NCBI GenBank assembly: GCA_029582165.1
Contig: CM055877.1
Location: 29,719,241-29,783,240 of the forward strand
Reading direction: 5' to 3'
Length of the DNA: 64,000 bases
Source of the DNA: Portulaca oleracea
Taxonomy: Eukaryota > Streptophyta > Magnoliopsida > Caryophyllales > Portulacaceae
Under the pieces are notes generated by a model. That model searched no databases, had not been told where the DNA came from, and was given only the letters and a program-made list of their open reading frames with translations. Every line of letters starts with the position of its first letter. Positions within the stretch are counted from its first letter, which is position 1. The position numbers and the translations under genes are program-made. Of the stretch, positions 11,280 to 22,202 are shown one piece after another.

Positions 11280-13447
11280 TGTTCTTGTGCAGTTTTGGGG
11301 GTTTTTAGGAACGAAATATTCGTAAGGGTTGTCGTATCCGCAGAGATGGGTTTTTAGGTTATTAGGATATTGGTTTGATTAAGGTAACGTTTTCATGTGC
11401 AGAAAGCGATAAATAATTTAAAGAAACTAAACTAATATGAATTGAAAGCAATAAAAGAAAGCATTGAATCAAAAGATGAACTGAACTAAATTTGACAAGA
11501 AAATAAATCTAAACTAAGAAAGCGATTAAAAAGCAAGAAATAAGAAAGCAGTAAAACTAAATTCTAACAATGAAATTAGGAAACAAGAAATTATACCTTT
11601 GAAGAACTAAACTCCACTTGAACTTTCTTTAAACAAACTAAAAAGCTGGTGATTTAGATTACTAAGAATTCCCAAATACTCACTTGAAGGAGAATTTGTG
11701 AACCCTTAATCCTCCTCCTCACTAAAAGTTTTGATTGTTTTGAAGTTTTGTGACTTATACTAAAGGACTTGAATTGTAAAACATAAATGATAAAACTAAA
11801 GATAATAAAACTTACTAAACTGAATGGCCCAAACTTTGGCCCAAACTAAATTTGTTTCAACTGATTAACCCTAATAATAACCTTAATTGACTCTATCCCT
11901 AATATAATACTCGACTAAAGAACCAAAAATGAAGAAATACTAAACCTACTAGTTTGAGATTTGCTGACCGAACCCAAAGACAAGGAAAAGAGATAGAAGA
12001 AACAACACTTTACCAACTAAATCTACTAACTACTGCTATTTGTTGACGGGAACAATGAAAAGAAACGAAGTCAGAAAGGATTTTACAAAGGGATGAAATA
12101 GAGAAAAAGAGATGAACATCAAGAAACAGATAAAACAAATTACACCTTCAACTCATGAATTCAACCTAGAATAATTCACTAACGATTTGAATACTGCATC
12201 AGTACCAAACGGAAATCCAATTCAAATTCAGAACTATACTCATCAACATAAATTATGCCAGAAATTCGAACATCAGAACAATCATTCACCAAATAAACCA
12301 AAACCCAGAATCGAATTCTTTCAAACATTCAAGAAATAAATCCCAACAATCAATTAAAATCAATCATGAGCAACAAACTCGCAAGAAATTACAAGCATAA
12401 ACCTAAAATCGAAAGTTTTAACATGCAAAACAAAGTCTGGAAATGAAAGTTTGAAAAACGAAATATAAACCTAATTTGAACCCTAGATTACGAACCCTAG
12501 ATCTCGATTGGGTTGTCACCCCCCCAAATCTGACCTCGGTTCTTTTCACCCCCTTCTTCGATCTTCTTCTTCTCTTTTTATACTTGAACTCCGATCTTTG
12601 ATCTACATCCGGACAACCTTGAATGAGTTGGAATCGCACTTAGGAAAATGATGATGGAGATGGTGGATCGAGCATGTTTCCTGCAAAAAGAAAAGAAAGT
12701 TAGGGATATAATAAGAAAATTGGGATGAGATAAGATAAGAGAAGATTGATGATGGTGGGGTGGATGGTGGATGTCGGTTGTTGGTTGTAGGCGCCCATTA
12801 GAGAACTAGAGAATGAGGGAGAAGAGGAATCGGGACAGAGAAAGAAGAAGAAAGAATAAAGAAAGAAGAAAGGAGGAAGAAGAAAAGAGAAATGGGACAG
12901 GGGAAGCAGAAGAACGGGGGAAGAAAGAAGAAAGAAGAAAGAAGAAAGAAAGAAAGAGAAAGGGAGGAAGAGAGAGAAAGTGAAATGGGGGAAATGAGAA
13001 TGATATTAGGGATTGGGTAGGGTTTTGTCGGCAGGGTTTGAGGAAGGGAAACGGGTCGGGTAAATGGGTATTAGGGTTAGGGTTCGGGCCAAGGGTTTGG
13101 ATTTGGGTTTTGCTTCTGGGCCGAGAGAAGGAAAAGATAGGGGGAAATTGGGCTGGGTTGGCTGGAGTAAGGGTTGGGCTGAGTAGAACTGGGCTCGTGT
13201 GTTTGGGGTTTTGGGTAGGAGGGTTTAGGTGGGCTGGGGTTTTAATTTAGGTTTTATTTATTTTGTTTTCTAATTTTTATTTGTTTTCTAATTTTTATTT
13301 ATAATTATCAATAATAATATCAAAAATAGTAAATCTAATAAAATTACAAAATGAGTAAAAACATAATAAAAATCCTAAATTAATTATTAAAGACAAGCAA
13401 AAACCTCTTATAAAAGATATTAATTCGGCTCGAAATTAGACCGAACA
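11280..13447 (-). repeat. LTR, left copy (3' LTR in minus orientation)
   Basis: Begins TGTTCTTGTGCAG and ends GACCGAACA on the plus strand, with TG...CA ends. It matches the second LTR at 17276-19399. The outer part (11280-11950) and inner part are nearly identical to the partner, whereas about 11.95-13.25 kb differs by many short indels. It contains purine-rich GAAGAAAGAAG stretches near 12.8-12.96 kb. The left flank is LINE ORF1. Confidence 0.85.
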
Positions 13448-13464
13448 ACACTCCCACACAAAGG
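13448..13464 (-). promoter_or_regulatory. Polypurine tract next to the left LTR
   Basis: On the minus strand TTTGTGTGGGAGTGT abuts the LTR start TGTTCGG, the position where plus-strand priming occurs. Similar sequences recur inside the element at about 15153 and 15287 and in the right-hand block at about 19400, 21104 and 21238. Confidence 0.6.
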
Positions 13465-15508
13465 TTTGCTCGCCCCGAGCAAACTAAAATAAGAAAGAAA
13501 AGAAACTAACTACCCTAACTCACTTTCGCAAGAATCACGGTTGCATTTAGCATATGCAACAAGCCCTTTAAACCCCTAGGTTTCCCCTAGTGGACGAGTA
13601 GGTCTCGTGAGGGTTTGCAGAAGATATATCCACAAAATCTAAAGAGAAAGTATACTAGGATTAAAAAGGAAAAGACTCAAGAAAAAAAAAGGAAAAAGAA
13701 GAAACAAAAGAAAAAAAAAGAAAAAGGTTATAAATACAATTAAACACCCCCCTTAGGCTAACTAATCAAACACATCAATCCATCAAGCAAATACCAAGAT
13801 CAATCTGGAAGAGAACAAAATCAGTGTAAAATAGACAAAATGAAGTTTTTGAAATTAAGTAGAGAGAACAAGTACTTCAAATGCGAAAAACCGCCAACAG
13901 ACTTAAGATAAATGCAAATATGCGCGGTTGGTTATGGACGTAGGCCAGTCAAACGAGCAAACCTCACTTTAGGATAAAAATTGAACGCTCAAACACTCAA
14001 ATTTGAATGTATATGTGGGTTTTTCTCATACTCAGACCAAAAAGAGACAACCTACCATAGGCTTGCTAAGAATCTCGCTCTCCACTGCTAATATGCAAAT
14101 ACACAAGTGACAATCAAGAGCACTTTTTAGGGTTGTAACGAGGCTTAGGTTAAGGGAAAAGGAGTGGTAAAATTTGGATATGAGGAGTTGAAAGAGTCAT
14201 GCATGGATTGATTTTCAACAAATACTTTCTCTCAACTCACCTTCTTGCTTAATTATACAAGGAACTCACTTTTCTCCCTCATTAAGAACAAAACACCTTA
14301 TCAAACTTTACAACCTGGTCAAAAGCTAAGAACTCTTAATTAAGTCACCCTTAATCACCTTTTTTTTTCATATATATATATTTTTTTTCTTTTTGGTGGG
14401 TGATTAAGGGAGAAGAAACATGAATATACATAAAAACTTAGCTTCGACCGCAGTATATCAAAAGAACATCGTAACCAATTAGCTAACTCATAATAATTGG
14501 GAAATATAATTTGTCCCAATTCAATAAAATTCACACCCCAACATCTCACTTCATTTGTAGCAACACCGAACCAATTGTCACTCCCGGATTAATGAACTTT
14601 CACAATATCCAAGCAGAGAGGTAATCAAAGGCTAGGCGGGCTAAAGAACAATAATAATATTGTTAGGGAGGCTGTTTGGCTATGTAGTTAAAAGAAAAAA
14701 ATGCCTCAATCATATTGTCACAATATGTAATGCAAAGATGCAGTCTCAAACAAGATGCAAAACAAGTTCTAGAGGTGCAACTAGTGGTGGAGTCACTCAG
14801 AAAATAAAAGAATTGATAAAAGTGATCAATTCATACTTTTAGGGTATGTGGACTCACGGAATAGGGCTTATTCAACTGAACCTAGTTCAAAGATTTGTGG
14901 CACGCATATTTACACTTACTAAGATAGTCAAAGCAGTTAAACTCACTATTCATTACTTGACTCAAAATCAGAAGATTTGCAAATTCAGTTTCAAAAGCTT
15001 TTAAGTTCTCAACCAAAATTTTCAAGGTGAAGCAAGATAAATTGAAAGTCTAATTAGTCTACCAGATCACAATAAAAAAAAATTAGGGGGGGGGGGAGAA
15101 ACAAAAAAGGAAAAAGGAAAAAGGAAAAATTAAAAAGGCACACGTGCCACCCCACTCCCACACAAAAACTCTACAATGTCCTCATTGTGAAATAAGGTGA
15201 CACCACACACAAAAGAAAACAAAGATCACACAAAAGAAAAACTCACAAAAGAAAAGAAAAACACAAGCCAGCATGCATGCTATCTCCACTCCCACACAAA
15301 AATATTACAATATCCTTAATGGAAACAGAAATGAGCCAGCACACTAAAGAAAAGAAATACACAAAATGAAAACAAAATAAGAAAAGAAATATAACTCACT
15401 GCAAACTGTAGTAACAAGAGAAGAGAACGATATTACCTAGTTGGGTACTGAGTATACCCAAGCAAAAAAATCTTATAAAACCATGTATGGAGCATCAGCC
15501 ACTCCATC
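13465..15508 (-). other. Non-coding internal part of the Tat-like element
   Basis: About 2 kb between the 530-aa ORF and the polypurine tract. It is AT-rich with A/G-rich strings (AAAGGAAAAAGG near 15105-15130) and a G run near 15086. No open frame looks real. The stretch up to 15365 is repeated at 19400-21316 with few differences. Confidence 0.7.
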
Positions 15509-17101
15509 TCACCTCAAGACGTCGGGCACCTTGTCAGAACCATTCAACGCCCGTAATAACAAATCATGCATTCTTGAATGCATCTCAGAATGGTGAATAT
15601 AAGAGCACAATTTCAATGGCACATCAGCAAATGTTAGTGCTCTTAACAGCTTATTGAATACCTTAGAAAAGTTATAGGAATGATGGACTGCAGGAATGCA
15701 CAAGACTTTCCTAGGCATTTCAATTGGAGACAAGACAATTGATTCCTCCCATTGACTTGTAAATGGAGTATGCAAATCAACTGGAGGGGGCAATACAACA
15801 CATTCCTGAACCTTCACATGCACAGACTTGGATGCAAACAATGACTCATAAAGCATATCACCATCAAAAATGTCATTGTCACAAACCAAGTTCAAATTCT
15901 TAGGATCAATCCCCATAGACTCAAGTTCATCATCACAAGATTTCACATTATTCTCAAGGAACTTGGAAGGAAGGGTAGCTAATGCCTCATTAATACAATG
16001 ATCCTTAATGAAAGTGAATAAATCAGTATCAAACACACATTCAATCACAAAGGATTCAATTTCACTCTCAACAAGGTCATGTTCAGTTATATCACAGACA
16101 TCATGGGATTCAATAGACTCAACCTTCTCTTCACATGAAAGCATGGATAAAGGTGTAGACAATGGTTCATCATCAAGCATGTTTTCATCAAGTTCTTCAT
16201 AATCACACACAGAATCGACAATTTTCTCATGCTCTCTAGATGTGGCTAGAGCTAAGGAATTGCTAAGCTCAATACATGCAAAACTAGGTCTGTTAAAGTA
16301 GGCCTCATCCTCATCAGAATCATACACAGAAGAATCAACATGCATTTCAGGATTCAAAGAAGATGAATGATCTACTTCAACTATCGACTCAACCACTGGT
16401 GAAGAAGAAGTTTCTACCCTAGGTATAGTCTCATGTAAAAATTGACATGTGTACTCAGTCATTTTTGCACACATATCATTCATTGTTGCACACATGTTAG
16501 CTTGAAAATCATCCATTTCAGCACGAAAATTATCTATCTCAACTTGGACACAAGATTCAGAAGCATGATATGGAGATTCACAATGCAAGCACAAGGAATG
16601 AAACTCAACAATATCGCATTGGGGAAGATCAAAAGAATTTTCCACATAATCCCTACCATAAGATTGATCATCAAAATACTGGGGATAATCACATGATTGG
16701 TCAGTTAAGGTCTCCGAAAAATTTCCCATATACTCCCCACCATTAGATTGATCATAAGGATTTTGGGGGTACTCATCATATGGTATGGCTAAAGTCTCGG
16801 AGGGTGGTGCATAATAAGAAGGTTGGACACTAGGAATAACATTTCTTTGTTCAAGCTCATAAGTATCCCTAGACAACCATTCAATAAATTCCCAAGCAAC
16901 ATCTTCACCGAAATTAGAAAACCCATAAAAATTGAAGAGATTACGAGTTTCATAATTTATACCCTCATACACAATTCCCAACATATCCAATGTATCATAA
17001 AAGATACCATACAACTCACATTGAGCACGGTAATCATGTAATCTAGCAAAATATTTCCAAAATATTTCGTGCTCAAATTGGGGGAATCTAGGACTCGCCA
17101 T
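15509..17101 (-). CDS. Single 530-aa gag-like protein of the Tat-like element
   Basis: Start ATG at 17101, about 150 bases downstream of the primer binding site on the minus strand; stop TGA at 15509-15511. The frame is intact. The protein is acidic and aromatic-rich in its first 160 residues (motifs FWKYFARLHDYRAQ, NFYGFSNFGEDVAWEFIEWL). It then has a CX2CX4HX4C zinc knuckle at C171, C174, H179 and C184, followed by a possible coiled coil (about 186-222) and a long serine/glutamate/aspartate-rich part. The knuckle is the nucleic-acid-binding signature of gag nucleocapsid, so I infer a gag or Ogre-type ORF1 role. I see no typical retrotransposon capsid block, protease or polymerase. An autonomous relative would have to supply these. 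The preserved frame suggests recent activity or selection. Confidence 0.8.
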   Translation of the reverse strand: MASPRFPQFEHEIFWKYFARLHDYRAQCELYGIFYDTLDMLGIVYEGINYETRNLFNFYGFSNFGEDVAWEFIEWLSRDTYELEQRNVIPSVQPSYYAPPSETLAIPYDEYPQNPYDQSNGGEYMGNFSETLTDQSCDYPQYFDDQSYGRDYVENSFDLPQCDIVEFHSLCLHCESPYHASESCVQVEIDNFRAEMDDFQANMCATMNDMCAKMTEYTCQFLHETIPRVETSSSPVVESIVEVDHSSSLNPEMHVDSSVYDSDEDEAYFNRPSFACIELSNSLALATSREHEKIVDSVCDYEELDENMLDDEPLSTPLSMLSCEEKVESIESHDVCDITEHDLVESEIESFVIECVFDTDLFTFIKDHCINEALATLPSKFLENNVKSCDDELESMGIDPKNLNLVCDNDIFDGDMLYESLFASKSVHVKVQECVVLPPPVDLHTPFTSQWEESIVLSPIEMPRKVLCIPAVHHSYNFSKVFNKLLRALTFADVPLKLCSYIHHSEMHSRMHDLLLRALNGSDKVPDVLR

Positions 17102-17251
17102 GATTTTTATCTATTTTTTTTTAATTTTTTATTTATATATATTTTTTTCAATTTTTCATTTTTGTTTTGCTACATTTTTTATTTATTGAAAGAAACTAAA
17201 AAGCAATAAATTATTTACACACAAACCAATAACCTAATATACCAAATAACA

Positions 17252-17272
17252 CCATCCCCGGCAGCGGCGCCA
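17252..17272 (-). promoter_or_regulatory. Primer binding site of the Tat-like element
   Basis: Three bases after the LTR end on the minus strand comes TGGCGCCGCTGCCGGGG, the PBS type characteristic of the Tat/Ogre/RIRE2 lineage, usually assigned to tRNA-Arg (from memory). It fixes the orientation as minus and the 5' LTR as 17276-19399. Confidence 0.8.
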
Positions 17273-17275
17273 TTT

Positions 17276-19399
17276 TGTTCGTGTGCAGTTTTGGGGGTTT
17301 TTAGGAACGAAATATTCCTAAGGGTTGTCGTATCCACAGAGATTGGTTTTTAGGTTATTAGGATATTGGTTTGATTAAGGTAACGTTTTCATGTGCAGAA
17401 AGCGATAAATAATTTAAAGAAACTAAACTAATATGAATTGAAAGCAATAAAAGAAAGCATTGAATCAAAAGATGAACTGAACTAAATTTGACAAGAAAAT
17501 AAATCTAAACTAAGAAAGCGATTAAAAAGCAAGAAATAAGAAAGCAGTAAAACTAAATTTTAACAATGAAATTAGGAAACAAGAAATTATACCTTTGAAG
17601 AACTAAACTCCACTTGAACTTTCTTTAAACAAACTAAAAAGCTGGTGATTTAGATTACTAAGAATTCCCAAATACTCACTTGAAGGAGAATTTGTGAACC
17701 CTTTATCCTCCTCCTCACTAAAAGTTTTGATTGTTTTGAAGTTTTGTGACTTATACTAAAGGACTTGAATTGTAAAACATAAATGATAAAACTAAAGATA
17801 ATAAAACTTACTAAACTGAATGGCCCAAACTTTGGCCCAAACTAAATTTGTTTCATTGATTAACCCTAATAATAACCTTAATTGACTCTATCCCTAATAT
17901 AATACTCGACTAAAGAACCAAAAATGAAGAAATACTAAACCTACTAGTTTGAGATTTCCGTGAACCCAAAGACAAGGAAAAGAGATAGAAGAAACAACAC
18001 TTTACCAACTAAATCTACTAACTAATGCTATTTGTTGACGGAACAATGAAAAGAAACGAAGTCGAAAGGATTTTACAAAGGGATGAAATAGAGAAAAGAG
18101 ATGAACATCAAGAAACAGATAAAACAAATTACACCTTCAACTCATGAATTCAACCTAGAATAATTCACTAACGATTTGAATATCTTGCATCGATTCAAAC
18201 GGAAATCCAATTCAAATTGAACTATACTCATCAACATAAATTATGCCGTAAATTCGAACATCGAACAATCATTCACCAAATAAACCAAAACCTAATCGAA
18301 TTCTTTCAAACATTCAAGAAATAAATCCCAACAATCAATTAAAATCAATCATGAGCAACAAACTCGCAAGAAATTACAAGCATAAACCTAAAATCGAAAG
18401 TTTTAACATGCAAAACAAAGTCCGAAATGAAAGTTTGAAAACGAAATATAAACCTAATTTGAACCCTAGATTACGAACCCTAGATCTCGATTGGGTTGTC
18501 ACCCCCAAATCGACCTCGGTTCTTTTCACCCCCTTCTTCGATCTTCTTCTTCTTTTTATACTTGAACTCCGATCTTTGATCTACATCAGGACAACCTTGA
18601 ATGAGTTGGAATCGCACTTAGGAAAATGATGATGGAGATGGTGGATCGAGCATGTTTCTGCAAAAGAAAAGAAAGTTAGGGATATAATAAGAAAATTGGG
18701 ATGAGATAAGATAAGAGAAGATTGATGATGGTGGGGTGGATGGTGGATGTCGGTTGTTGGTTGTAGGCGCCCATTAGAGAACTAGAGAATGAGGAGAAGA
18801 GGAATCGGACAGAGAAAGAAGAAGAAAGAATAAAGAAAGAAGAAAGGAGGAAGAAGAAAAGAGAAATGGGACAGGGAAGCGGAAGAACGGGAAGAAAGAA
18901 GAAAGAAGAAAGAAGAAAGAAAGAAAGAGAAAGGGAGGAAGAGAGAGAAAGTGAAATGGGGAAATGAGAATGATATTAGGGATTGGGTAGGGTTTTGTGT
19001 GAGGTTTGAGGAAGGGAAGCGGTCGAGTAAATGGGTATTAGGGTTAGGGTTCGGGCCAAGGGTTTGGATTTGGGTTTGCTTCACCGAGAGAAGGAAAAGA
19101 AAGGGGAAATTGGGTTGGAGTAAGGGGTCAATGAGTAGAACTGGGCTCGTGTGTTTGGGGGTTTTGGGTAGGAGGGTTTAGGTGGTTTGGGTTTTAATTT
19201 AGGTTTTATTTATTTTGTTTTCTAATTTTTATTTGTTTTCTAATTTTTATTTATAATTATCAATAATAATATCAAAAATAGTAAATCTAATAAAATTACA
19301 AAATGAGTAAAAACATAATAAAAATCCTAAATTAATTATTAAAGACAAGCAAAAACCTCTTATAAAAGATATTAATTCGGCTCGAAATGAAACCGAACA
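17276..19399 (-). repeat. LTR, right copy (5' LTR in minus orientation)
   Basis: Begins TGTTCGTGTGCAG and ends AACCGAACA. It is about 44 bp shorter than the left LTR, nearly all of the difference lying in 17.94-19.2 kb. It carries the PBS on its left side, so it is a proper 5' LTR for the 530-aa ORF. Confidence 0.85.
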
Positions 19400-21316
19400 A
19401 CACTCCCACACAAAGGTTTGCTCGCCCCGAGCAAACTAAAATAAGAAAGAAAAGAAACTAACTACCCTAACTCACTTTCGCAGGAATCACGGTTGCATTT
19501 AGCATATGCAACAAGCCCTTTAAACCCCTAGGTTTCCCCTAGTGGACGAGTAGGTCTCGTGAGGGTTTGCAGAAGATATATCCACAAAATCTAAAGAGAA
19601 AGTATACTAGGATTAAAAAGGAAAAGACTCAAGAAAAAAAAAGGAAAAAGAAGAAACAAAAGAAAAAAAAAAGAAAAAGGTTACAAATACAATTAAACAC
19701 CCCCCTTAGGCTAACTAATCAAACACATCAATCCATCAAGCAAATACCAAGATCAATCTGGAAGAGAACAAAATCAGTGTAAAATAGACAAAATGAAGTT
19801 TTTGAAATTAAGTAGAGAGAACAAGTACTTCAAATGCGAAAAACCGCCAACAGACTTAAGATAAATGCAAATATGCGCGGTTGGTTATGGACGTAGGCCA
19901 GTCAAACGAGCAACCTCACTTTAGGATAAAAATTGAACGCTCAAACACTCAAATTTGAATGTATATGTGGGTTTTTCTCATACTCAGACCAAAAAGAGAC
20001 AACCTACCATAGGCTTGCTAAGAATCTCGCTCTCCACTGCTAATATGCAAATACACAAGTGACAATCAAGAGCACTTTTTAGGGTTGTAACGAGGCTTAG
20101 GTTAAGGGAAAAGGAGTGGTAAAATTTGGATATGAGGAGTTGAAAGAGTCATGCATGGATTGATTTTCAACAAATACTTTCTCTCAACTCACCTTCTTGC
20201 TTAATTATACAAGGAACTCACTTTTCTCCCTCATTAAGAACAAAACACCTTATCAAACTTTACAACCTGGTCAAAAGCTAAGAACTCTTAATTAAGTCAC
20301 CCTTAATCACCTTTTTTTTCATATATATATATTTTTTTTCTTTTTGGTGGGTGATTAAGGGAGAAGAAACATGAATATACATAAAAACTTAGCTTCGACC
20401 GCAGTATATCAAAAGAACATCATAACCAATTAGCTAACTCATAATAATTGGGAAATATAATTTGTCCCAATTCAATAAAATTCACACCCCAACATCTCAC
20501 TTCATTTGTAGCAACACCGAACCAATTGTCACTCCCGGATTAATGAACTTTCACAATATCCAAGCAGAGAGGTAACCAAAGGCTAGGCGGGCTAAAGAAC
20601 AATAATAATATTGTTAGGGAGGCTGTTTGGCTATGTAGTTAAAAGAAAAGAATGCCTCAATCATATTGTCACAATATGTAATGCAAAGATGCATCTCAAA
20701 CAAGATGCAAAACAAGTTCTAGAGGTGCAACTAGTGGTGGAGTCACTCAGAAAATAAAAGAATTGATAAAAGTGATCAATTCATACTTTTAGGGTATGTG
20801 GACTCACGGAATAGGGCTTATTCAACTGAACCTAGTTCAAAGATTTGTGGCACGCATATTTACACTTACTAAGATAGTCAAAGCAGTTAAACTCACTATT
20901 CATTACTTGACTCAAAATCAGAAGATTTGCAAATTCAGTTTCAAAAACTTTTAAGTTCTCAACCAAAATTTTCAAGGTGAAGCAAGATAAATTGAAAGTC
21001 TAATTAGTCTACCAGATCACAATAAAAAAAAATTAGGGGGGGGGGGGAGAAACAAAAAAGGAAAAAGGAAAAAGGAAAAATTAAAAAGGCACACGTGCCA
21101 CCCCACTCCCACACAAAAACTATACAATGTCCTCATTGTGAAATAAGGTGACACCACACACAAAAGAAAACAAAGATCACACAAAAGAAAAACTCACAAA
21201 AGAAAAGAAAAACACAAGCCAGCATGCATGCTACCTCCACTCCCACACAAAAATATTACAATATCCTTAATGGAAACAGAAATGAGCCAGCACACTAAAG
21301 AAAAGAAATACACAAA
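19400..21316 (-). repeat. Second copy of the element's internal 3' region, truncated
   Basis: Directly continues the right LTR and repeats 13448-15365 with few substitutions, including the polypurine-like motifs. It stops at ATACACAAA (21316), exactly where similarity to the left block ends (15365), and LINE ORF1 follows. The stretch that would hold a second ORF and a third LTR is absent. Confidence 0.85.
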
Positions 21317-22194
21317 GTTGGACAAAATATGAAGCAAGTCAAGAGAGAAGAACATGGGTAGAAATTGTTGGAGTTCATCCTCATGGATGGTCTAGAGAAA
21401 ACCTCAGACAATGTATATCACCATGGGGAAGACTATTATGTACAGAACAAGAAGAAGAGGAGGTAGTGCAGCTTGAATCAACAAGAGTCTTGATAGCAAC
21501 AAAGAGTCCATATCTCATATCTGGAGAAGTAGTCTAGGAGTTGGAGGATTGCTCTTATAGGGTGCACATTAGAGAATCAGGACCATGGTGGTTGCAAGCA
21601 CAAAACAAAGAGTATAACAAGAAGCATGATGTCGCAGAAGCATATGAGGACCAAGCGAGTCTAAACCGAGCTGAATCACCATTGGCGCAGAAGAGCCACA
21701 TCTAGAACGATGAAAAGGTTCCAGAAACCCAATTGAAACCGCAGGAAGACCAACAGTTGTCGGAAGCCATTTTGGGAGTAGACCAGCAAAAAGTCCAAAA
21801 ACCAAAAGCTTCATCCTTCCTGAAAAGCAACCAAAATACTGAGGAAACGAGCTACTCAAGGCACATTGAGAAGATGAGGAGTCTGGGAACTAGGGTGGAA
21901 CAATTAAGGCTGGAGTTGGCTTGTGCATCGGAAAAGGTTGAAACAAACATTAAAGGAAAGGAGATGGGGAACTGTGAGGACAGAAAGGGGGAAAATAATG
22001 AAGCCAATGATGAAGAAGACTTGGGTCTGGTGAATGTAGAAATCGAGGAGACTGCTAGTTATGAGAATGCCCCTAGAGCAAAACCAGGTCAAGCCTTTGA
22101 AACAAAAAAAATAATAATAATAAAACCACAGAAAGGAGAAGCGCAGAGCAAGAGGTGGATATCGAGATTACAAAAAAATAATCCCGTTTGGTGA
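21317..22194 (+). pseudogene. LINE ORF1, C-terminal part, broken
   Basis: Reads in one frame from the junction: WTKYEASQERRTWVEIVG, HPHGWSRENLRQ, SPWGRLL, STRVLIATKSPYLISGEV. This is the arrangement of the DUF4283-like region of plant L1 ORF1, which binds the element RNA. In-frame TAG codons occur near 21534 and 21702. After them an acidic and lysine-rich tail (21733-22194) runs to a TGA at the left target duplication of the nested MITE. Confidence 0.75.
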
Positions 22195-22202
22195 CGATCT
22201 GG

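Larger units (their letters stand above)
11280..21316 (-). mobile_element. Tat/Ogre-like LTR element, LTR-internal-LTR-truncated internal
   Basis: A block of about 4.05 kb is present twice in direct orientation: 11280-15365 and 17276-21316. Within it the true LTR is about 2.1 kb (TGTTC...GAACA), so the block is LTR plus 1.9 kb of adjoining internal DNA. Read on the minus strand from right to left the order is: internal 3' part, LTR, PBS, 530-aa ORF, internal 3' part, LTR. The right-hand internal copy ends abruptly in LINE sequence without a third LTR. This is what unequal recombination between elements followed by deletion would leave. There is no protease, reverse transcriptase or integrase, so the element is non-autonomous. 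Confidence 0.85.

Noticed and set aside
11280..15365. A single 4.1-kb LTR
   Set aside because: The polypurine tract and TG...CA end at 13447 and the matching end at 19399 show the LTR is about 2.1 kb and the rest is duplicated internal sequence.
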